DNA from: Kordiimonadales bacterium
GTDB taxonomy: Bacteria; Pseudomonadota; Alphaproteobacteria; Sphingomonadales; Kordiimonadaceae
Assembly (NCBI GenBank): GCA_002401685.1
Contig: NVTU01000043.1
Location: 1 to 53,006 of the forward strand
DNA: 53,006 nucleotides
Direction of reading: 5' to 3'
The first letter of the stretch is position 1; every line of letters starts with the position of its first letter. Below, one piece after another: positions 1-9,600 of this stretch. Position numbers and translations under genes: made by a program. The notes under the pieces were generated by a model, which searched no databases, was not told where the DNA came from, and was given only the letters and a program-made list of their open reading frames with translations.

Positions 1-143
1 GTGAGCTTGAAAATGCTGCAGAGGCGATTGCCGCAAGCGACGCTACGGCCACGGATATTTCCTCTGGTGTGGAAAGCGCGCCCGGAAAAAAGTCGCCAGA
101 GCGCATCAAAGCCTTTCTAAGCGCCGCAAAAGCGGTTAAGTAG
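1..143 (+). CDS. trpF: Phosphoribosylanthranilate isomerase, C-terminal end (partial)
   Basis: This is the 3' end of a gene that starts before the window; the reading frame begins at base 3 and stops with TAG at 141-143. The visible 46 residues include DISSGVE followed by PGKKSPERIKAF. This matches the C-terminal phosphate-binding strand and last helix of TrpF (D-SSGVE-x-PG-K). TrpF carries out the third step of tryptophan synthesis from anthranilate. The location just before trpB and trpA on the same strand supports the call, since trpF-trpB-trpA is the usual alphaproteobacterial order. Catalytic residues near the N-terminus lie outside the window and cannot be checked. Confidence 0.85.
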   Translation, partial: ELENAAEAIAASDATATDISSGVESAPGKKSPERIKAFLSAAKAVK

Positions 144-204
144 ACCTCCAATATGACTGGTTCGCCGACCACAGGTCGGCGCTTGAGAATGGGTACGCAG
201 TATT

Positions 205-1413
205 ATGGCGCGCAATAGCTACCGCACCGGGCCTGACGAAAAAGGCAAATTTGGCATTTACGGTGGACAATATGTGTCTGAAACCCTGATGCCTGCCCTG
301 CATGCGGTCGGCAAAGCCTACCAAGAAGCCATGAAAGACCCGGCCTACCTTGCAAAGCTGGACGAGCTGAACCGCACTTATATCGGCCGGCCAAGCCCGC
401 TTTATTACGCTGAGCGCCTGACCGAGCATTTGGGCGGCGCAAAAATATACCTGAAGCGCGAAGAGCTGAACCATACGGGTGCCCACAAGATTAACCACGC
501 GATCGGCCAGGTCCTGCTTGCGCTGCGCATGGGTAAAACCCGCATCATCGCAGAAACCGGCGCGGGCCAACACGGCGTCGCAACAGCCACTGTCGCAGCG
601 CGATTTGGCCTTAAATGCACTATCTTCATGGGCACCGTGGATATGGAACGGCAAAAGCCGAACGTTTTCCGCATGCGCTTACTGGGCGCAGAAGTGAAAC
701 CCGTTACCTCGGGTTCTGCGACACTTAAAGACGCCATGAACGATGCCCTGCGCGACTGGGTAACCAATGTGCACGATACTTTCTATATCATCGGCACTGC
801 AGCAGGCCCGCACCCTTACCCAATGATGGTCCGTGATTTTCAGTGTGTGATTGGCCGCGAGGTACGCGAGCAAATTTTGGAAGCCGAAGGTAGGCTTCCT
901 GATAGCCTGGTAGCCTGCATTGGAGGCGGCTCTAACGCCCTTGGCCTTATCCACCCGTTTCTGGACGACACTGACATTGCTGCATACTGCGTTGAAGCAT
1001 CCGGCCACGGTGTCGATACTGATAAGAACGCCGCATCAATAGCAGGCGGCAGCCCTGGCATTCTCCACGGTAATCGCACCTATTTGCTGCAGGATGATGA
1101 CGGCCAGATACAGGAAGCCCATTCAATATCAGCGGGCCTTGATTACCCCGGCATTGGACCAGAGCATGTCTGGCTACACGAAACCGGCCGGGTGACCTAT
1201 GTGTCTGCCACTGATGATGAAGCGCTTGAAGCTTTTCAGCTCTGCACACTTAAAGAAGGTATCATCCCGGCGCTTGAAAGCAGCCACGCGCTTGCTTATG
1301 TAACAAAGCTGGCGCCGACCCTGCCGAAGGATCATCTAATGGTCGTCAACCTATCGGGCCGGGGCGACAAAGATATTTTCACCGTTGCCAGTGCGCTCGG
1401 CGCAGAAGTTTAG
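205..1413 (+). CDS. trpB: Tryptophan synthase beta chain
   Basis: TrpB condenses indole with L-serine to give tryptophan in the alpha2beta2 synthase complex in the cytosol. The 402-residue product has the normal family length. It contains the PLP-lysine segment [14 protein letters not shown] near residue 90, the [11 protein letters not shown] loop, and the phosphate-binding GGGSNA near residue 240. The ATG at 205 begins [22 protein letters not shown], the usual N-terminus; the Shine-Dalgarno is only a weak GAGAATGGG. It lies 61 bases after trpF and 10 bases before trpA, so the three genes are probably co-transcribed. No attenuator or leader peptide is visible, and the true promoter must lie upstream of the window. 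Confidence 0.97.
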   Translation: MARNSYRTGPDEKGKFGIYGGQYVSETLMPALHAVGKAYQEAMKDPAYLAKLDELNRTYIGRPSPLYYAERLTEHLGGAKIYLKREELNHTGAHKINHAIGQVLLALRMGKTRIIAETGAGQHGVATATVAARFGLKCTIFMGTVDMERQKPNVFRMRLLGAEVKPVTSGSATLKDAMNDALRDWVTNVHDTFYIIGTAAGPHPYPMMVRDFQCVIGREVREQILEAEGRLPDSLVACIGGGSNALGLIHPFLDDTDIAAYCVEASGHGVDTDKNAASIAGGSPGILHGNRTYLLQDDDGQIQEAHSISAGLDYPGIGPEHVWLHETGRVTYVSATDDEALEAFQLCTLKEGIIPALESSHALAYVTKLAPTLPKDHLMVVNLSGRGDKDIFTVASALGAEV

Positions 1414-1423
1414 GGGCTTAAAT

Positions 1424-2269
1424 ATGTCACGTTTACAGCCTTGCTTTGCAGCACTTAAAGCCAAGAATGAAGCCGCTTTTGTCACCTATATTCAAGCGGG
1501 CGATCCAAGTTTAGAAGTCTCAAGCCAAATCCTGCACGGAATGCCTGCGGCTGGTGCCAGCATCATCGAGCTCGGCATGCCCTTCTCTGACCCTGCCGCG
1601 GACGGCCCTGCGATTGACAAAGCTGCGCAGCGCGCTTTGAAAGCAGGCGCTTCAATGAAGCAAACCCTGCAGATGGTCCGTGATTTTCGCAAAGGGAATG
1701 ACAACACTCCGATCGTGTTAATGGGCTATTTCAACCCTGTTTACCGGTACGGTATCGACAAGTTTTGCGCAGATGCGTCCGAGGCTGGCGTGGACGGGCT
1801 GATCATTGTTGACCTGCCGCCTGAAGAAGACGCAGAGCTGCGCATCCCTGCCGCCGAGCGGAATATAGATGTTATACGGCTCGCCACGCCGACGTCAGAC
1901 GACGCGCGACTGCCTACAGTTTTGAACGGCGCAAGCGGCTTCGTTTATTATGTAGCAGTAGCAGGCACCACCGGCAGCAAATCAGCCGCCACCAGCGAAA
2001 TCGCTGAGGCTGTTGGCAGAATTAAAGCATCAACAGATTTACCTGTGGCTGTCGGATTTGGCATCCGTACGCCGGAACAAGCAGCAGCTGTAGCGAGCGT
2101 TGCAGACGGCGCCGTTGTGGGAACGGCTATCATCGAAATCATCGAAAAAAACATTGAAGCAGACGGCACTGTTCGGCCCGGCTTAGCGGAAGAGGTTCTG
2201 GACTTTACCCGCAATCTGGCCGATGGTGTAAAAAGTGTACGTGTAGAAGGAAAGGGGAATACCCTATGA
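1424..2269 (+). CDS. trpA: Tryptophan synthase alpha chain
   Basis: TrpA cleaves indole-3-glycerol phosphate to indole and passes it through the tunnel to TrpB. I chose the ATG at 1424 ([12 protein letters not shown]); an upstream in-frame start at 1385 would overlap trpB and adds residues atypical of the family. AGGGGC lies just before 1424. The (beta/alpha)8 barrel markers are present: [12 protein letters not shown], the catalytic Glu in [15 protein letters not shown] with its following Asp, [11 protein letters not shown] and the phosphate loop [10 protein letters not shown]. Length, about 281 residues, is normal. The stop overlaps the accD start by four bases (ATGA), indicating translational coupling. 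Confidence 0.96.
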   Translation: MSRLQPCFAALKAKNEAAFVTYIQAGDPSLEVSSQILHGMPAAGASIIELGMPFSDPAADGPAIDKAAQRALKAGASMKQTLQMVRDFRKGNDNTPIVLMGYFNPVYRYGIDKFCADASEAGVDGLIIVDLPPEEDAELRIPAAERNIDVIRLATPTSDDARLPTVLNGASGFVYYVAVAGTTGSKSAATSEIAEAVGRIKASTDLPVAVGFGIRTPEQAAAVASVADGAVVGTAIIEIIEKNIEADGTVRPGLAEEVLDFTRNLADGVKSVRVEGKGNTL

Positions 2270-3141
2270 ATTGGATCACCAATTACGTTAAGCCTAAACT
2301 TCAAAGGGTTCTAAATCCCAAAAGCACACCAGACAATCTCTGGCACAAATGCAAAAGCTGCGGCCAAATGATTTTTCAAAAAGAATTTATCGCCAATCAG
2401 TATGTTTGTGCGCACTGCGATCATCATGACCGCGTGCCGCCGAAAGACCGGCTCGACGGTATTTTTGACAATAAAGAATATCAGCTGCTGGAATTACCAA
2501 CAGTTAAAACTGACCCGCTTAAGTTCAAAGATACTAAAAAATATACCGACCGTCTGAAAGCAGCCCGTGCTGCCACTGGCGACGATGATGCACTGAAGGT
2601 CGCCGTCGGCAAAATCGGCGGACACACCGTGGTTGTTGCCGTACAGAATTTCTTCTTCATGGGCGGATCCATGGGTACGGCACTGGGTGAAGGTATCATC
2701 ACTGCAGCGCGCAAAGCTTTAGAACTCGGCGTTCCTTTCATCATGCACACGGCCTCAGGCGGTGCACGCATGCAGGAAGGCATTCTCTCCTTGATGCAAA
2801 TGCCGCGCACCACAATTGCGTTGCAGATGCTGCGCGATGCATCCCTGCCGTATATTGTCATTCTTACAGACCCAACAACGGGCGGCGTTTCTGCTTCCTA
2901 CGCGATGCTGGGTGATGTGCATATCTCTGAGCCGGGCGCGATGATCGCCTTTTCTGGTGCGCGGGTAATTGAGCAAACCATTCGCGAAAAACTGCCAGAA
3001 GGCTTCCAACGTGCTGAATATCTAAAAGAGCACGGCATGATTGATATGGTTGTGCACCGCCACGAAATGGCAACACAGTTAGCGACGCTAGTTGGGCTGC
3101 TGATGGGCGGCCGCAATAATCAGAAGATCGCAGCAGAGTAA
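2266..3141 (+). CDS. accD: Acetyl-CoA carboxylase carboxyltransferase subunit beta
   Basis: AccD, with AccA, transfers the carboxyl group from carboxybiotin to acetyl-CoA, the first committed step of fatty acid synthesis. The 291-residue protein starts with [11 protein letters not shown] and has the N-terminal zinc ribbon: two CxxC pairs (CKSCG near residue 30 and CAHCD near residue 50). The crotonase-like core follows, with [24 protein letters not shown] and [16 protein letters not shown]. The four-base overlap with trpA and the downstream folC reproduce the trpA-accD-folC order widespread in Alphaproteobacteria. Nothing looks truncated. Confidence 0.97.
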   Translation: MNWITNYVKPKLQRVLNPKSTPDNLWHKCKSCGQMIFQKEFIANQYVCAHCDHHDRVPPKDRLDGIFDNKEYQLLELPTVKTDPLKFKDTKKYTDRLKAARAATGDDDALKVAVGKIGGHTVVVAVQNFFFMGGSMGTALGEGIITAARKALELGVPFIMHTASGGARMQEGILSLMQMPRTTIALQMLRDASLPYIVILTDPTTGGVSASYAMLGDVHISEPGAMIAFSGARVIEQTIREKLPEGFQRAEYLKEHGMIDMVVHRHEMATQLATLVGLLMGGRNNQKIAAE

Positions 3142-3164
3142 ACTTCTTAGAGTAGGCACAGGCT

Positions 3165-4502
3165 ATGCCTGAAGGGTCACATACGATCGACACCTCTAAA
3201 AGCGACGCGGTGCTGGCCCGACTTATGGGCCTGCACCCAAAGAAGATTGATCTGTCGCTCGGCCGTATGCACAGCATCTTGGCCGCGCTGGGCAATCCTG
3301 AAACAAAATTACCGCCTGTTATCCACATCGCAGGTACGAACGGCAAGGGCTCCACCACGGCAACTTTGCGCGCGATTGCAGAGGCCGCTGGGCACCGGGT
3401 TCATGTTTATACTTCGCCGCACTTGGTGCGCTTCGCGGAACGCATTCGTGTTGCAGGCCAAATCATTGACGAAGACCACCTGACCGACCTGCTGGAACGC
3501 TGCGAAACGGCAGCAGCCGGTAAGCCGATCACCTTTTTCGAGATAACCACAGCGGCGGCGTTGCTTGCTTTTGCAGAAACGCCCGCAGACCTCTGCATTC
3601 TAGAAGTTGGCCTCGGCGGCAGGCTTGACGCCACCAACGTTGTCGAAAAGCCTGCAGCGGTTGGCCTGACACCGATTAGCATGGACCATGAACAATTTCT
3701 CGGAAATAGCATTGGGGTTATCGCCGCCGAAAAAGCAGGCATCATCAAAGCTGGCGTGCCGTGCGTTGTAGGCTACCAACCAAAAGAAGCGCTGGAATGC
3801 ATCAACCGCATTGCGGCCGAGCTCGGGGTAAAACCCTATCATTATACAGGCGGCTGGAACGCTGAGAAAAACCCGGGTGGTGGTTTCCAATATGAAGACT
3901 GGAAATCTGTACTAGATTTACCGTCGCCCAACCTTGTGGGGGATCACCAGATCCTGAATGCAAGTATGGCCATTGCATTGGCACACGTCCAAAAAGCCGT
4001 TAGCATCCCCGACGCTGCCATCAAAGCAGGCCTCGGTTGGGTGAGATGGCCGGGGCGCCTGCAAGATTTGCGCGGCACCAACCTTCACGGCATATTGCCT
4101 GAGAGTGCTGATCTGTGGCTCGATGGCGGCCATAATCCTGCAGCAGCACGAGTGTTAAAAACCTTCCTGCGCGAGGTCGACCCAGTCGAGCGGTCAATCA
4201 CCCTTATTGTAGGCATGATGGGGAATAAGGACATCCCTGGCTACCTAAAGCCACTCGCCGGACTGATTGACCAAGTGATCGCTGTTGATATTCCCGGTGA
4301 AGAAGGCGCTGCCAGCGCAGGCACCATCGCAGCAGCCGCAACCGACCTGAGCATCAGCGGAACCGTCGCCAAGGATGTGGAGGCCGCGCTTCATATGATC
4401 AACGACAAAGCCCGCGCTGACCGACCGCCCTTTGTACTGATCGCCGGGTCGCTTTATTTGGCAGGTGACACCCTCAGAACAGCGGGCGTCCTACCACAGT
4501 AA
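3165..4502 (+). CDS. folC: Bifunctional folylpolyglutamate / dihydrofolate synthase
   Basis: FolC ligates glutamate to dihydropteroate and extends the polyglutamate tail of folates, using ATP. The 445-residue protein has the Mur-ligase-type P-loop IAGTNGKGST near residue 50, YTSPHLVRFAERI, FEITTAAALLAF, LEVGLGGRLDATN and the C-terminal LDGGHNPAA. It begins 23 bases after accD and is probably the last gene of the trp-acc-fol operon. The start at 3165 gives MPEGSHTIDTSKSDAVLARL, a plausible N-terminus; the ribosome site is poor. The next gene is convergent. Confidence 0.95.
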   Translation: MPEGSHTIDTSKSDAVLARLMGLHPKKIDLSLGRMHSILAALGNPETKLPPVIHIAGTNGKGSTTATLRAIAEAAGHRVHVYTSPHLVRFAERIRVAGQIIDEDHLTDLLERCETAAAGKPITFFEITTAAALLAFAETPADLCILEVGLGGRLDATNVVEKPAAVGLTPISMDHEQFLGNSIGVIAAEKAGIIKAGVPCVVGYQPKEALECINRIAAELGVKPYHYTGGWNAEKNPGGGFQYEDWKSVLDLPSPNLVGDHQILNASMAIALAHVQKAVSIPDAAIKAGLGWVRWPGRLQDLRGTNLHGILPESADLWLDGGHNPAAARVLKTFLREVDPVERSITLIVGMMGNKDIPGYLKPLAGLIDQVIAVDIPGEEGAASAGTIAAAATDLSISGTVAKDVEAALHMINDKARADRPPFVLIAGSLYLAGDTLRTAGVLPQ

Positions 4503-4533
4503 ACCGGCCAACAATCAATCAACAGGGCAACGG

Positions 4534-4563
4534 TTTTGTCCAAAAATGCCTAGTTGGACAAAA
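4534..4563. repeat. 10-bp inverted repeat between convergent genes
   Basis: TTTTGTCCAA at 4534-4543 is exactly complementary to TTGGACAAAA at 4554-4563, with a 10-base loop. It sits between the convergent ends of folC and the DUF1697 gene. The T run is on the 5' arm and the A run on the 3' arm, so neither strand has the classic stem-then-U pattern. It may still act as a transcript-end stem, but I do not call it an intrinsic terminator. Confidence 0.5.
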
Positions 4564-4574
4564 AAGAACCAAAT

Positions 4575-5114
4575 TTAGACGGATTGAGCCAATTCAAGTA
4601 TCTTGCAGCTCGACCGCCAGTTTCTGGCCGTCGCGCTCACGGCGAGCAAGCGTTCGGCGCGTTCAGCTGTTTTCGAACGGCCAATGCCTTCGCGCGCATG
4701 CAAATAGAAAACATCCCCTATAAGGGCGATGCTCTCGCTATCTTTTTTCCACTGGTCAAAAACAGCCAAGTCTGTATTTTCAGGGCGCGCTCCGAGGAAA
4801 AAGAGATGGAGCATTTTTGGGTCGGCTTCGCCTTCTGGGAACGGGTTGGCGCTTACCGCTGCTTCAAGCTCGTCCCTCTGCAGCATCATGATTTTCGTGG
4901 TAAATCCAAATTTTTCTTCGACAGATTTTAGGATAAGCGTACGAATTTTCTCGGCGCTGGTCTCGCTGCTGGAAAAAACCGCGTTACCGCTTTGAATATA
5001 GGTTTGAACCCCTGAAAAACCGATGCCTTCAAGCAAAGTGCGCAGCTCTTTCATTGGCACAATATTATTTCCGCCAACATTAATGCCGCGAAAAAGTGCA
5101 ATCCACACTGTCAT
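4575..5114 (-). CDS. DUF1697 family protein
   Basis: The product begins MTVWIALFRGINVGGNN and continues with MKELRTLLEGIGFSGVQTYIQSGNAVFSS in pieces. This is the hallmark of the DUF1697 family, whose cellular role is not established. I start at 5114 because AGGGGAC lies about six bases upstream; the longer frame back to 5162 adds 16 residues without family likeness. Length is about 179 residues, normal for the family. No signal peptide or membrane segment is seen. It follows the two DUF1801-type genes on the same strand with a 22-base gap and may share their transcript. Confidence 0.85.
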   Translation of the reverse strand: MTVWIALFRGINVGGNNIVPMKELRTLLEGIGFSGVQTYIQSGNAVFSSSETSAEKIRTLILKSVEEKFGFTTKIMMLQRDELEAAVSANPFPEGEADPKMLHLFFLGARPENTDLAVFDQWKKDSESIALIGDVFYLHAREGIGRSKTAERAERLLAVSATARNWRSSCKILELAQSV

Positions 5115-5136
5115 GGTTATGTCCCCTATATTACGA

Positions 5137-5562
5137 TTAATCGCCCTCAGGATATGTATCATTCATGAAGGCTAGGGACCGTGTAATGATTTCTTCAAGC
5201 ACAGCCAAGTCCACATCTTCTAGTTTTTTGATATAGAGACACGAGACGCTGGATTTATATTTACCGAGCTTGGCCATCAGGTCTCCGTATTCGCTGAACC
5301 CCGCCATAATATAGATGGTCAGTGCTGCTTTTCGTGGTGAGAAGCCTGTCCGGTGGGAACGGCCGCTGTGGCCACTATCGTAGGTATAGTCGTACGCGCC
5401 AAAGCCAACGATGCTGGATCCCCACATTGTCGCCGAATAGCCAGTGATCCGTTCCATCATTGTTTTCATGACACGCGCGTCTTCACGGCGCTTTTCATGC
5501 TCAACAGCACTGATAAAGTCATCAACACTTCGGGCGTTTTCCTTCGTCTTCAGTTCAGCCAT
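5137..5562 (-). CDS. DUF1801 family protein (intact copy)
   Basis: This 141-residue protein resembles the DUF1801 (YdhG-like) family: an N-terminal helical segment, then MWGSSIVGFGAYDY, an aromatic and glycine-rich strand, GFSPRKAALTIYIM and a C-terminal LGKYKSSVSCLYIKKLEDVD. These are the conserved landmarks as I remember them. The function of the family is not firmly known. A strong ribosome site (AAAGGGAGG) precedes the ATG at 5562. The broken paralogue at 5577-6005 lies directly upstream, ending 14 bases before this start, so the pair looks like a tandem duplication. Confidence 0.8.
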   Translation of the reverse strand: MAELKTKENARSVDDFISAVEHEKRREDARVMKTMMERITGYSATMWGSSIVGFGAYDYTYDSGHSGRSHRTGFSPRKAALTIYIMAGFSEYGDLMAKLGKYKSSVSCLYIKKLEDVDLAVLEEIITRSLAFMNDTYPEGD

Positions 5563-5576
5563 CTCACCCTCCCTTT

Positions 5577-6005
5577 CTAAATTTCGCCACGCGGATACTT
5601 TTCGCGCATATTGGTCACGGACCGCATGATCAATTTCTCCAGCACAGCCAAGTCTACCTTAGCTAAATTATTGATGTAAAGGCAGCGTTTGCCAGCTTTA
5701 TATGAACCCACCTTTTCCATCAGATCGCAGTGTTCACCAAATCTCCGCATCATAGAAACCACAAGCGACGTGCTGCGCTGCGCAAAACCCGAAAGTGGCC
5801 AGGACTTCTTTGTCCCGTCCGCATAAGTTTGAACATACCTGTCCTATCCAACGGAAACACTACCCCACACTTCGCCTTTGTAGCCTGTCAGGCGCTGGTT
5901 GATTTCATCCATCTGGGTGGCGTCTGCGCCTCTGCGCTCCTTCGGCACGGCATCCAGGAAATCAGCAACGCCTTCGCCCGTTGCGCTGGTGTTAGGTGCG
6001 GCCAT
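5577..6005 (-). pseudogene. DUF1801 paralogue interrupted by an in-frame amber codon
   Basis: One continuous reading frame runs from the ATG at 6005 to the stop at 5577. It gives MAAPNTSATGEGVADFLDAV, then TQMDEINQRLTGYKGEVWGSVSVG, then a TAG at 5844-5846 (codon 54), then DRYVQTYADG and the rest of a DUF1801 domain. There is no frameshift. Including the TAG it has 142 codons, against 141 in the neighbouring intact paralogue, so a single codon change accounts for the break. The TAG falls where the intact copy has Phe in VGFG. A GTG at 5762 could restart the C-terminal half. Read-through or a sequencing error are alternatives to true decay. Confidence 0.75.
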
Positions 6006-6147
6006 AAGACACCTCGCTTGCTACGCTGAAGGCAGCTTACCTGAATTCTAACGCGAAGCACACTTCGGCCTGCGATCCAGTCAAGAGGAGGCCCTGAGTA
6101 GCGGTACCCGAACAAACCTTTGCACTCTATAGGGTGCTCCAAGGCAT

Positions 6148-6180
6148 AAAAAAGGGCGCTACAAATAGCGCCCTTTTCTT
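6148..6180 (-). terminator. Rho-independent terminator after trxA
   Basis: GGGCGCTA at 6154-6161 pairs exactly with TAGCGCCC at 6166-6173 around a 4-base loop. On the minus strand the stem is followed by six T (6153-6148), a classic intrinsic terminator 27 bases past the trxA stop. A run of T on the plus side (6174-6177) means it could also stop transcripts from the other direction. Confidence 0.9.
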
Positions 6181-6199
6181 AATTCTTAGGAATTAAAGC

Positions 6200-6517
6200 T
6201 TAAACAGCGCCGTCAATCCAGCTTGCGAGCTGCGCTTTCGGTTTTGCACCCATCATCGTCGCAACCGACTCGCCGTTCTTGAAAACAAGGATCGTCGGAA
6301 TGGAACGCACTCCAAATTCAGTTGGTCTCTCAGGATTTTCGTCAATGTCCATTTTGGCGATGATGATATCATCACGCTCATTGGAAATTTCTTCCAGAAT
6401 TGGGCCGATCATTTTACATGGTCCGCACCACTGAGCCCAGAAATCAACAACAACTGGCTTGTCGGATTTCAGAACTAGTTCTTCAAAATTTTCATCTGTT
6501 ACTGCAATAGTGGCCAT
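6200..6517 (-). CDS. trxA: Thioredoxin 1
   Basis: This 105-residue cytosolic thiol-disulfide reductase has the active site WCGPC near residues 30-34 in [14 protein letters not shown], and the cis-proline segment [10 protein letters not shown]. It reduces protein disulfides and supplies electrons to ribonucleotide reductase and other enzymes, being recharged by thioredoxin reductase. It has its own promoter (6583-6611) and terminator (6148-6180), so it appears to be a single-gene unit although it lies downstream of addA on the same strand. Confidence 0.96.
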   Translation of the reverse strand: MATIAVTDENFEELVLKSDKPVVVDFWAQWCGPCKMIGPILEEISNERDDIIIAKMDIDENPERPTEFGVRSIPTILVFKNGESVATMMGAKPKAQLASWIDGAV

Positions 6518-6582
6518 AGTCTCTACTCTTTCTAATCCCGCACAAAGCTCAGGGTTACAGGCTTGGTGTCATTCAGTTGTCT

Positions 6583-6611
6583 AAAATAGGTACGCACCTA
6601 GTCACCGTCAA
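6583..6611 (-). promoter_or_regulatory. Likely sigma-70 promoter of trxA
   Basis: On the minus strand TTGACG (6611-6606) is followed after 17 bases by TATTTT (6588-6583), matching the housekeeping consensus at five of six and four of six bases. The predicted start lies about 60 bases before the trxA ATG. A 12-bp perfect palindrome GCTATATATAGC at 6639-6650 sits just upstream, immediately after the addA stop codon; its role is unknown. Confidence 0.6.
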
Positions 6612-6650
6612 GGTTTAGTCACAAATGAGTGAACATACGCTATATATAGC

Positions 6651-9600
6651 CTAAAGGCCTGCGCGCGTAAGTGCTTCATTCATCAAGGTTTTTGGTAACT
6701 CCATCAATCGGCCTGCATCTGTCCACAGCAAACAGGCACGAATAGTTTTGTCTGGATAGATGACTTCAAGGATGCGCGTATAAAGTCCCATCTGCCTCAA
6801 ATAGATGTCCTGCACCCCGCTTGCGTCCCGCGGTGGCGGCCTGTTGGTTTTATAGTCGACGATTTGCACATCTGTGCTTGTCACGATAAGCCGGTCCACC
6901 TGCCCAGATACCGCGCGATTTGAGACAATGCCGGTGATCGGCACTTCCGCTTGGCTATCCGGACCAAAAAGCTCTGCGAAGGGCGCCTGCGTCAAAACGG
7001 AGGAGACCTCTTGCCAAAGCTGCGTGCACTGCGTGGGGTCAAGCTCCTTCGCAGCCCCCCCAAGATAGCGCATCGCTGCAGCTTCTCTCAGCCCAATTGG
7101 GATTTCAGGCATCCACTGAAGCATCGCGTGAATATAGCGCCCACGCTGGAAACGCTTCGCATCGCTGCGTACCAGTGGGCTCGAAACTGCGGGTTCTTCG
7201 TCCGGGCGAGACGGCATCAACGGTTTCATCGGGCTGGGTTCATCCGGCAATTCCGCGAATAGCCATGCTGGATTTTCAGGTTTATCCGCTTGTTTCTGTG
7301 CCCTTATCTCATCGGTAACGTCTGCCGTTTGCCTAATAGTGAAACGGCTCACCTCAATATCACCTGACATCAGGTGTTCAGCGCCGATCCGCTCGAATCC
7401 TTCAGCGATTGCATTGGCCCAACAGTTTGGGTCAGGCTCGCCTTTTGCCTGCCAACCGGCAACATAAAGTCTGTCTTCAGACCGTGTCATCGCCACATAA
7501 AGTAGTCGCCTATATTCCGCCAATTGCCGTTCTTTCACTTCGTCTTTCATCGCAGTCGTGAAAGGCAGATCCTTAGCAGGAGAGGTCCAGAACGGGAGTG
7601 GCGGCAAGCCTTCTGTCGCACTTTCAATCGGCAGTATTCGGGTCTCCCGTATTGTGTTGGGCAACCCAACAAGATCAGACAAAAAGACGATTGGCGCCTG
7701 CAGGCCTTTGGCGCTGTGGGCGGTCATAATGCGTACATTATCGCCCGCAGCCTCTAAGTCGCGTTTGATCTGTAAGCCGCCGCGGTCAACACTGTGCACG
7801 AAGGCCTGCATCGACGCGGTACCAGAAAGCTCAAACCGCAACGCTTCCTCTATGAACTCATCCACCGGGTCATGAATTTCACTGCCCAGCCGGGCCACCA
7901 GCTGTTTGCGGCCACCCCTGTCAGTCAGCACATAGCTTAAGAATTCAAATGGTGTTTTCACGTCTATTATTCGGAGCAAGTCTTTCAACATGGAAGCCGC
8001 AGCTGCAAATCTGATGTCACCGGCTTTAGCGTCCAGTGATTGCCATAAGGTGCCTTTTCGGCCATACGCCAGCTCGAACAATGCTTCATCATCTAGGCCA
8101 AAAAACGGGCCTTTCAGCACCGTTGCCAAACTGAGATCATCGGTTGGCTGCAAGGCGAAACGCGCCAGCACCATCAGGTCCATCACCGCAAGTTCGTCCG
8201 CCAGTACCATGCGGTCCCGCCCGGCTACTGGCACGGCCAGCGATTTAAGTGCACGCACCAGATGGTCAACAAAAGCCGTACGCCTGCGCACCAGAACTAG
8301 TATATCGCCAGCGCGAATCGGCCTGCCTTTTGACGTAAGTTCTTCGTCCCGCATTAGCATTTGGCTTATCCGCCGGGCGATCCGCCATGCAGTGCGCTGC
8401 TCGGCGTCATCCACGCTTTCCTGCAGCAGCGGCATTTCCCATTCGGCAGCATCGTCGTCCGCCTTGTCCTCGGGCACCTCAAGCGGCCACAGCTCTACAA
8501 GGCCAGCATGTCCCTTTCTGCTATAATCGTGGCGAACAATTTCGCCGTCAGGTGATAGGCCCCGCCATGCCGTCGCATCCGCGTCAAACACCGCATCCAC
8601 CAGCGACAGCACCGCTTCACCCGACCGGAACGACTGGTTCAGGGGTACAGCCTCAGCAGGCAAGCCAGCTTCGTGCGCACGGCGGAACACCCTGTCTCTT
8701 GCCGCAATAAACTCTTTCGGGTCTGCGCGCTGGAACGAAAAAATGGACTGTTTTGCATCGCCCACAGCAAACAAGGTTCGGGTTTTATCGGACGCACCAG
8801 CGCCGGTGAAAAACTCCGATGACAAAGCCTCAACAACCCGCCATTGGTCACGGTTGGTATCTTGCGCTTCATCCACAAGGATATGTTCAACGGCACTGTC
8901 GAGTTTAAATAGCACCCACGGCGCGGCGTCTGCTTGCTGGAAAAGCAAGACAGTGCGCTCAATCATGTCGTCAAAATCCACAAGGCCGCGCTCTGCTTTC
9001 AAGCGCCGGTACCCTGCAAGTTGCGCGAGCCCCAACTGCAGCAACGCCGCCGTCGCTGCCGCCGCCTTGATCCGCATGCGGTGTTCAGCAATGTGCTGCA
9101 TCCGCTGCTGTTCGGCTTCGATTATATCGAACAGGCCCGGATCAGCTTCCACCGTGCCTTTATTGGCTACCCGTGCGCGCGCAGCATTTTTTGTCGTCAG
9201 GAAAACGAGAGTATAAGCGCTGATTAGATCTAAACGCTCGGTCTCGTCTGCTGCCAGAAAGGCATGCAGTGCCGCCGCGCCCTCTTTCTCTTTTTTACTG
9301 CCCCCAGCCATCGCGCCTGCAAGCGCCCGAACACCCGAAACATCAAAGGCCTTATCTGGCATCGCGGCAATTAGAACGCGATCTTCTGTATCGCCTGGCG
9401 TCAAACCGAGCGCACGGTACAGCGCGGAAGCCACACCGTCCGGGCCACCGTATGCAGTCTCAGCTCGTGCTAGCATCGCCGCATCGTAAGACAAACGGTC
9501 AATCACTTCATCAAAGGTGTTTTCTGTCACCAATTTTGCCACATGGCTAAGTGCCCGGGCGAGCGGTTTCATCGTGGCTTTGCGTGTGGACGATAGCATT

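Noticed and set aside
4534..4563. Inverted repeat as an intrinsic terminator
   Set aside because: The T run is on the wrong arm for both strands, so I list it only as a repeat.
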